A stretch of DNA of 51,478 nt from Colwellia sp. E2M01. Its GTDB lineage: Bacteria > Pseudomonadota > Gammaproteobacteria > Enterobacterales > Alteromonadaceae. Location: NCBI RefSeq assembly GCF_018860585.1, contig NZ_JAHKPR010000071.1:1-51478 (forward strand), in the 5' to 3' direction. The position numbers were made by a program, and so were the translations under genes. Shown here one piece after another: positions 49,972-51,478 of this stretch. Each line of letters opens with the position of its first letter. Position 1 is the stretch's first letter. Below the pieces are notes generated by a model. It was not told where the DNA came from. It saw only the letters and a program-made list of their open reading frames with translations, and searched no databases.

Positions 49972-51429
49972 TTAATTTTCTGGTTGAAAGTGGCAGAATA
50001 TATTAGCGTAACTTGAACCACTAAATGGTGTCGGTCTACCATGAGATAACCTTGCACCTTCGTAAAATATCATTTCACCGGGTTTTAACATAATGTGATG
50101 TTTACGGTAATAGTTATCTTCGATGGTTAATGGCCAATCTTGTTTAACCTCTTGATCAACATTGAGGATCACACTGATAATATGTGTTTCAATGCGATCT
50201 CTGTGCATTTTAAGTACAGCACCATCAAAATACACTCTTATACCGTATACATAGGTTGGCGCTAGTTTTTGTCCTGTCCATTGCTCGAGTAGAGGTTTCA
50301 TTGCATTGTGTACTTCTTCACGCAGTGAATCGGTTAACTCCACTAGGGCGCTACTTTTCTTATTTTTATTAGTATTTTTTTTATTAATACTCGCTTCATT
50401 GTAAATAAAATCACCCGGAACGTGCTCATCAACAATAGTATGCTTGTTGTCTTGATAAAACAGTCTGATTTTGGCAAATAATGGCTCAGGTAACTTACTT
50501 TTTTTAAAACCTATTTCAGTAAAATTATGTACGTATTCATTTTTGCTTTTACTCATCATACTTGGTGCTGGTGTCAGGCGACTATAAGTTCTAAACCATT
50601 TAGTTATCACCGCTTTGTAACCTTTAATTACCGGCATACCGTGATGCATACTGTCAGAGTTTGTTTTTCCATCGCTATATAAACTATTCCATATTACAGC
50701 CATACCCGTTTTCGGTTTTATCGACTCACCAACATTTACAAATGCAGTTTCACCACCTTCTTCAACATCATTTAGGTATATCATAAAGGTATAAGTACGT
50801 TGCCCCATTTGCGCGCCAAACTGTTCAATTTCATGGGCTTCAAAAAAGTCGGTGTGTGCTTTAAATTGTTGTCCTACATCGTACAATTGTCCTTGTACTA
50901 CTTCTGAATAGGATTCATCAATACCAATCATGTCGCAAATACGTTGGTCTATGGTTTCCATAAATTTATCGTTGAGCTTGCCTAAGTCACAGGTTCTACT
51001 GGTTCGGTAAGCTTTATCCGTTTCAGCTGAGGTGAGTTCAGAAGGGCGTAGCTTTGACCGAATAAGCTTTATAATCTTGTTGCATTCAGTTTCGTTTAAA
51101 AAGTTATCAAGGGTATAAAGCTCTAAATCATCACTCACAAACCGTTTAGCATTTGGCAGAAAAATAGGCGCATGTTGGCTTGATTTTAAGCCATTATTTG
51201 AGTGTTGATTGATTCTAACTTGTTGAATTTTTCTTTGTTGTTTGGCAACTTCAAATGGGTTTACGAGCTTGTCTAACGTAGTCGAAGGCTTGTAGTTCAT
51301 TTGTTTTACTATGGCATCAAAAGAATAACCTTCGTCTAACAATATTTTGAATAAACCATCCTTATCTTGTCCGTTTTCAACATTGGTATTAATCCAGTTA
51401 ACCCAATCAGCGGTAAATGTTGTTTTCAT
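49972..51429 (-). CDS. Two-domain Fe(II)/2-oxoglutarate oxygenase (prolyl 4-hydroxylase type)
   Basis: The 485-residue protein seems to hold two double-stranded beta-helix oxygenase domains. The first (about 95-290) is a classic P4H: FKAHTDFFEAHEIEQFGAQ with Fe ligands H and D, GQRTYTFMIYLNDVEEGGET, and distal MHHGMPVIKGYKAVITKWFR. The second (about 370-485) also has an HxD (KMHRDRIETH) and a distal LSHGRPTPFSGSSYANIFCHF. A low-complexity Lys/Asn linker (about 345-360) precedes the second. No signal peptide is seen, so it is probably cytoplasmic. The substrate is unknown. It is a single minus-strand gene starting 49 bases before the end of the window. Confidence 0.83.
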   Translation of the reverse strand: MKTTFTADWVNWINTNVENGQDKDGLFKILLDEGYSFDAIVKQMNYKPSTTLDKLVNPFEVAKQQRKIQQVRINQHSNNGLKSSQHAPIFLPNAKRFVSDDLELYTLDNFLNETECNKIIKLIRSKLRPSELTSAETDKAYRTSRTCDLGKLNDKFMETIDQRICDMIGIDESYSEVVQGQLYDVGQQFKAHTDFFEAHEIEQFGAQMGQRTYTFMIYLNDVEEGGETAFVNVGESIKPKTGMAVIWNSLYSDGKTNSDSMHHGMPVIKGYKAVITKWFRTYSRLTPAPSMMSKSKNEYVHNFTEIGFKKSKLPEPLFAKIRLFYQDNKHTIVDEHVPGDFIYNEASINKKNTNKNKKSSALVELTDSLREEVHNAMKPLLEQWTGQKLAPTYVYGIRVYFDGAVLKMHRDRIETHIISVILNVDQEVKQDWPLTIEDNYYRKHHIMLKPGEMIFYEGARLSHGRPTPFSGSSYANIFCHFQPEN

Positions 51430-51478
51430 ATCCCATTAAACCTGTCACATTAAACTTATTAAATAATACCAAGTTGAT

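Overview
The window looks like chromosomal DNA of a marine gammaproteobacterium of the order Alteromonadales, most likely Colwellia or a close relative. I base this on the low GC content (high thirties by eye), the gene order around cysZ-zipA-ligA, dapB-carA-carB-greA and rlmE-ftsH-folP-glmM-tpiA-secG-tRNA-Leu, the presence of a carboxyspermidine route to spermidine, and short AT-rich repeat elements between genes. No search was run, so the genus is an inference. There are no rRNA genes, CRISPR arrays, integrases, transposases or prophage genes. One tRNA, tRNA-Leu(GAG), is present.

Layout. 1-5400: a small lipoprotein, then cysZ divergent from zipA-ligA. 5400-10100: an NhaC-type antiporter, an EAL-HDOD signalling protein and the proline/Na+ symporter putP. 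10200-17900: fklB, a small NTF2-like protein, dapB, carA, carB and greA. 17900-24100: a complete arginine-to-spermidine gene set (speA, carboxyspermidine dehydrogenase, nspC-type decarboxylase, speB) inserted between greA and yhbY and preceded by two tandem copies of a MITE-like repeat. 24100-31800: yhbY, rlmE, ftsH, folP, glmM, tpiA, secG and tRNA-Leu. 31900-34700: aconitase A with an unusual proline/glycine/serine-rich insertion. 35100-43100: accessory genes, namely a MATE exporter, an NTF2-like protein, a YfiR-like/coiled-coil histidine kinase, a phytanoyl-CoA-dioxygenase-like protein, a membrane-anchored retropepsin-like protein and a hydratase of the FAH family. 43200-51430: an AEC transporter, a SWIM-SNF2 helicase, a DEAD-box RNA helicase and a two-domain 2-oxoglutarate oxygenase.

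How the genes fit together. The core blocks supply division (zipA), replication and repair (ligA), lysine, pyrimidine and arginine precursors (dapB, carAB), folate (folP), peptidoglycan sugar (glmM), glycolysis (tpiA), secretion and membrane quality control (secG, ftsH) and translation (rlmE, yhbY, tRNA). SpeA and SpeB make putrescine from arginine. The dehydrogenase and decarboxylase convert putrescine plus aspartate semialdehyde to spermidine without S-adenosylmethionine decarboxylase. Several annotated starts differ from the longest ORF: carA, fklB, greA, folP, tpiA, secG and the retropepsin are better begun at internal codons with good ribosome binding sites.

The observations most worth following are the two MITE-like families (18044-18360; 29931-30090 and 36457-36578), the two-domain oxygenase at 49972-51429, the YfiR-like histidine kinase at 37781-39772, the insertion within aconitase, and several short tandem repeats in promoter regions. 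I see no convincing multi-gene undescribed system.
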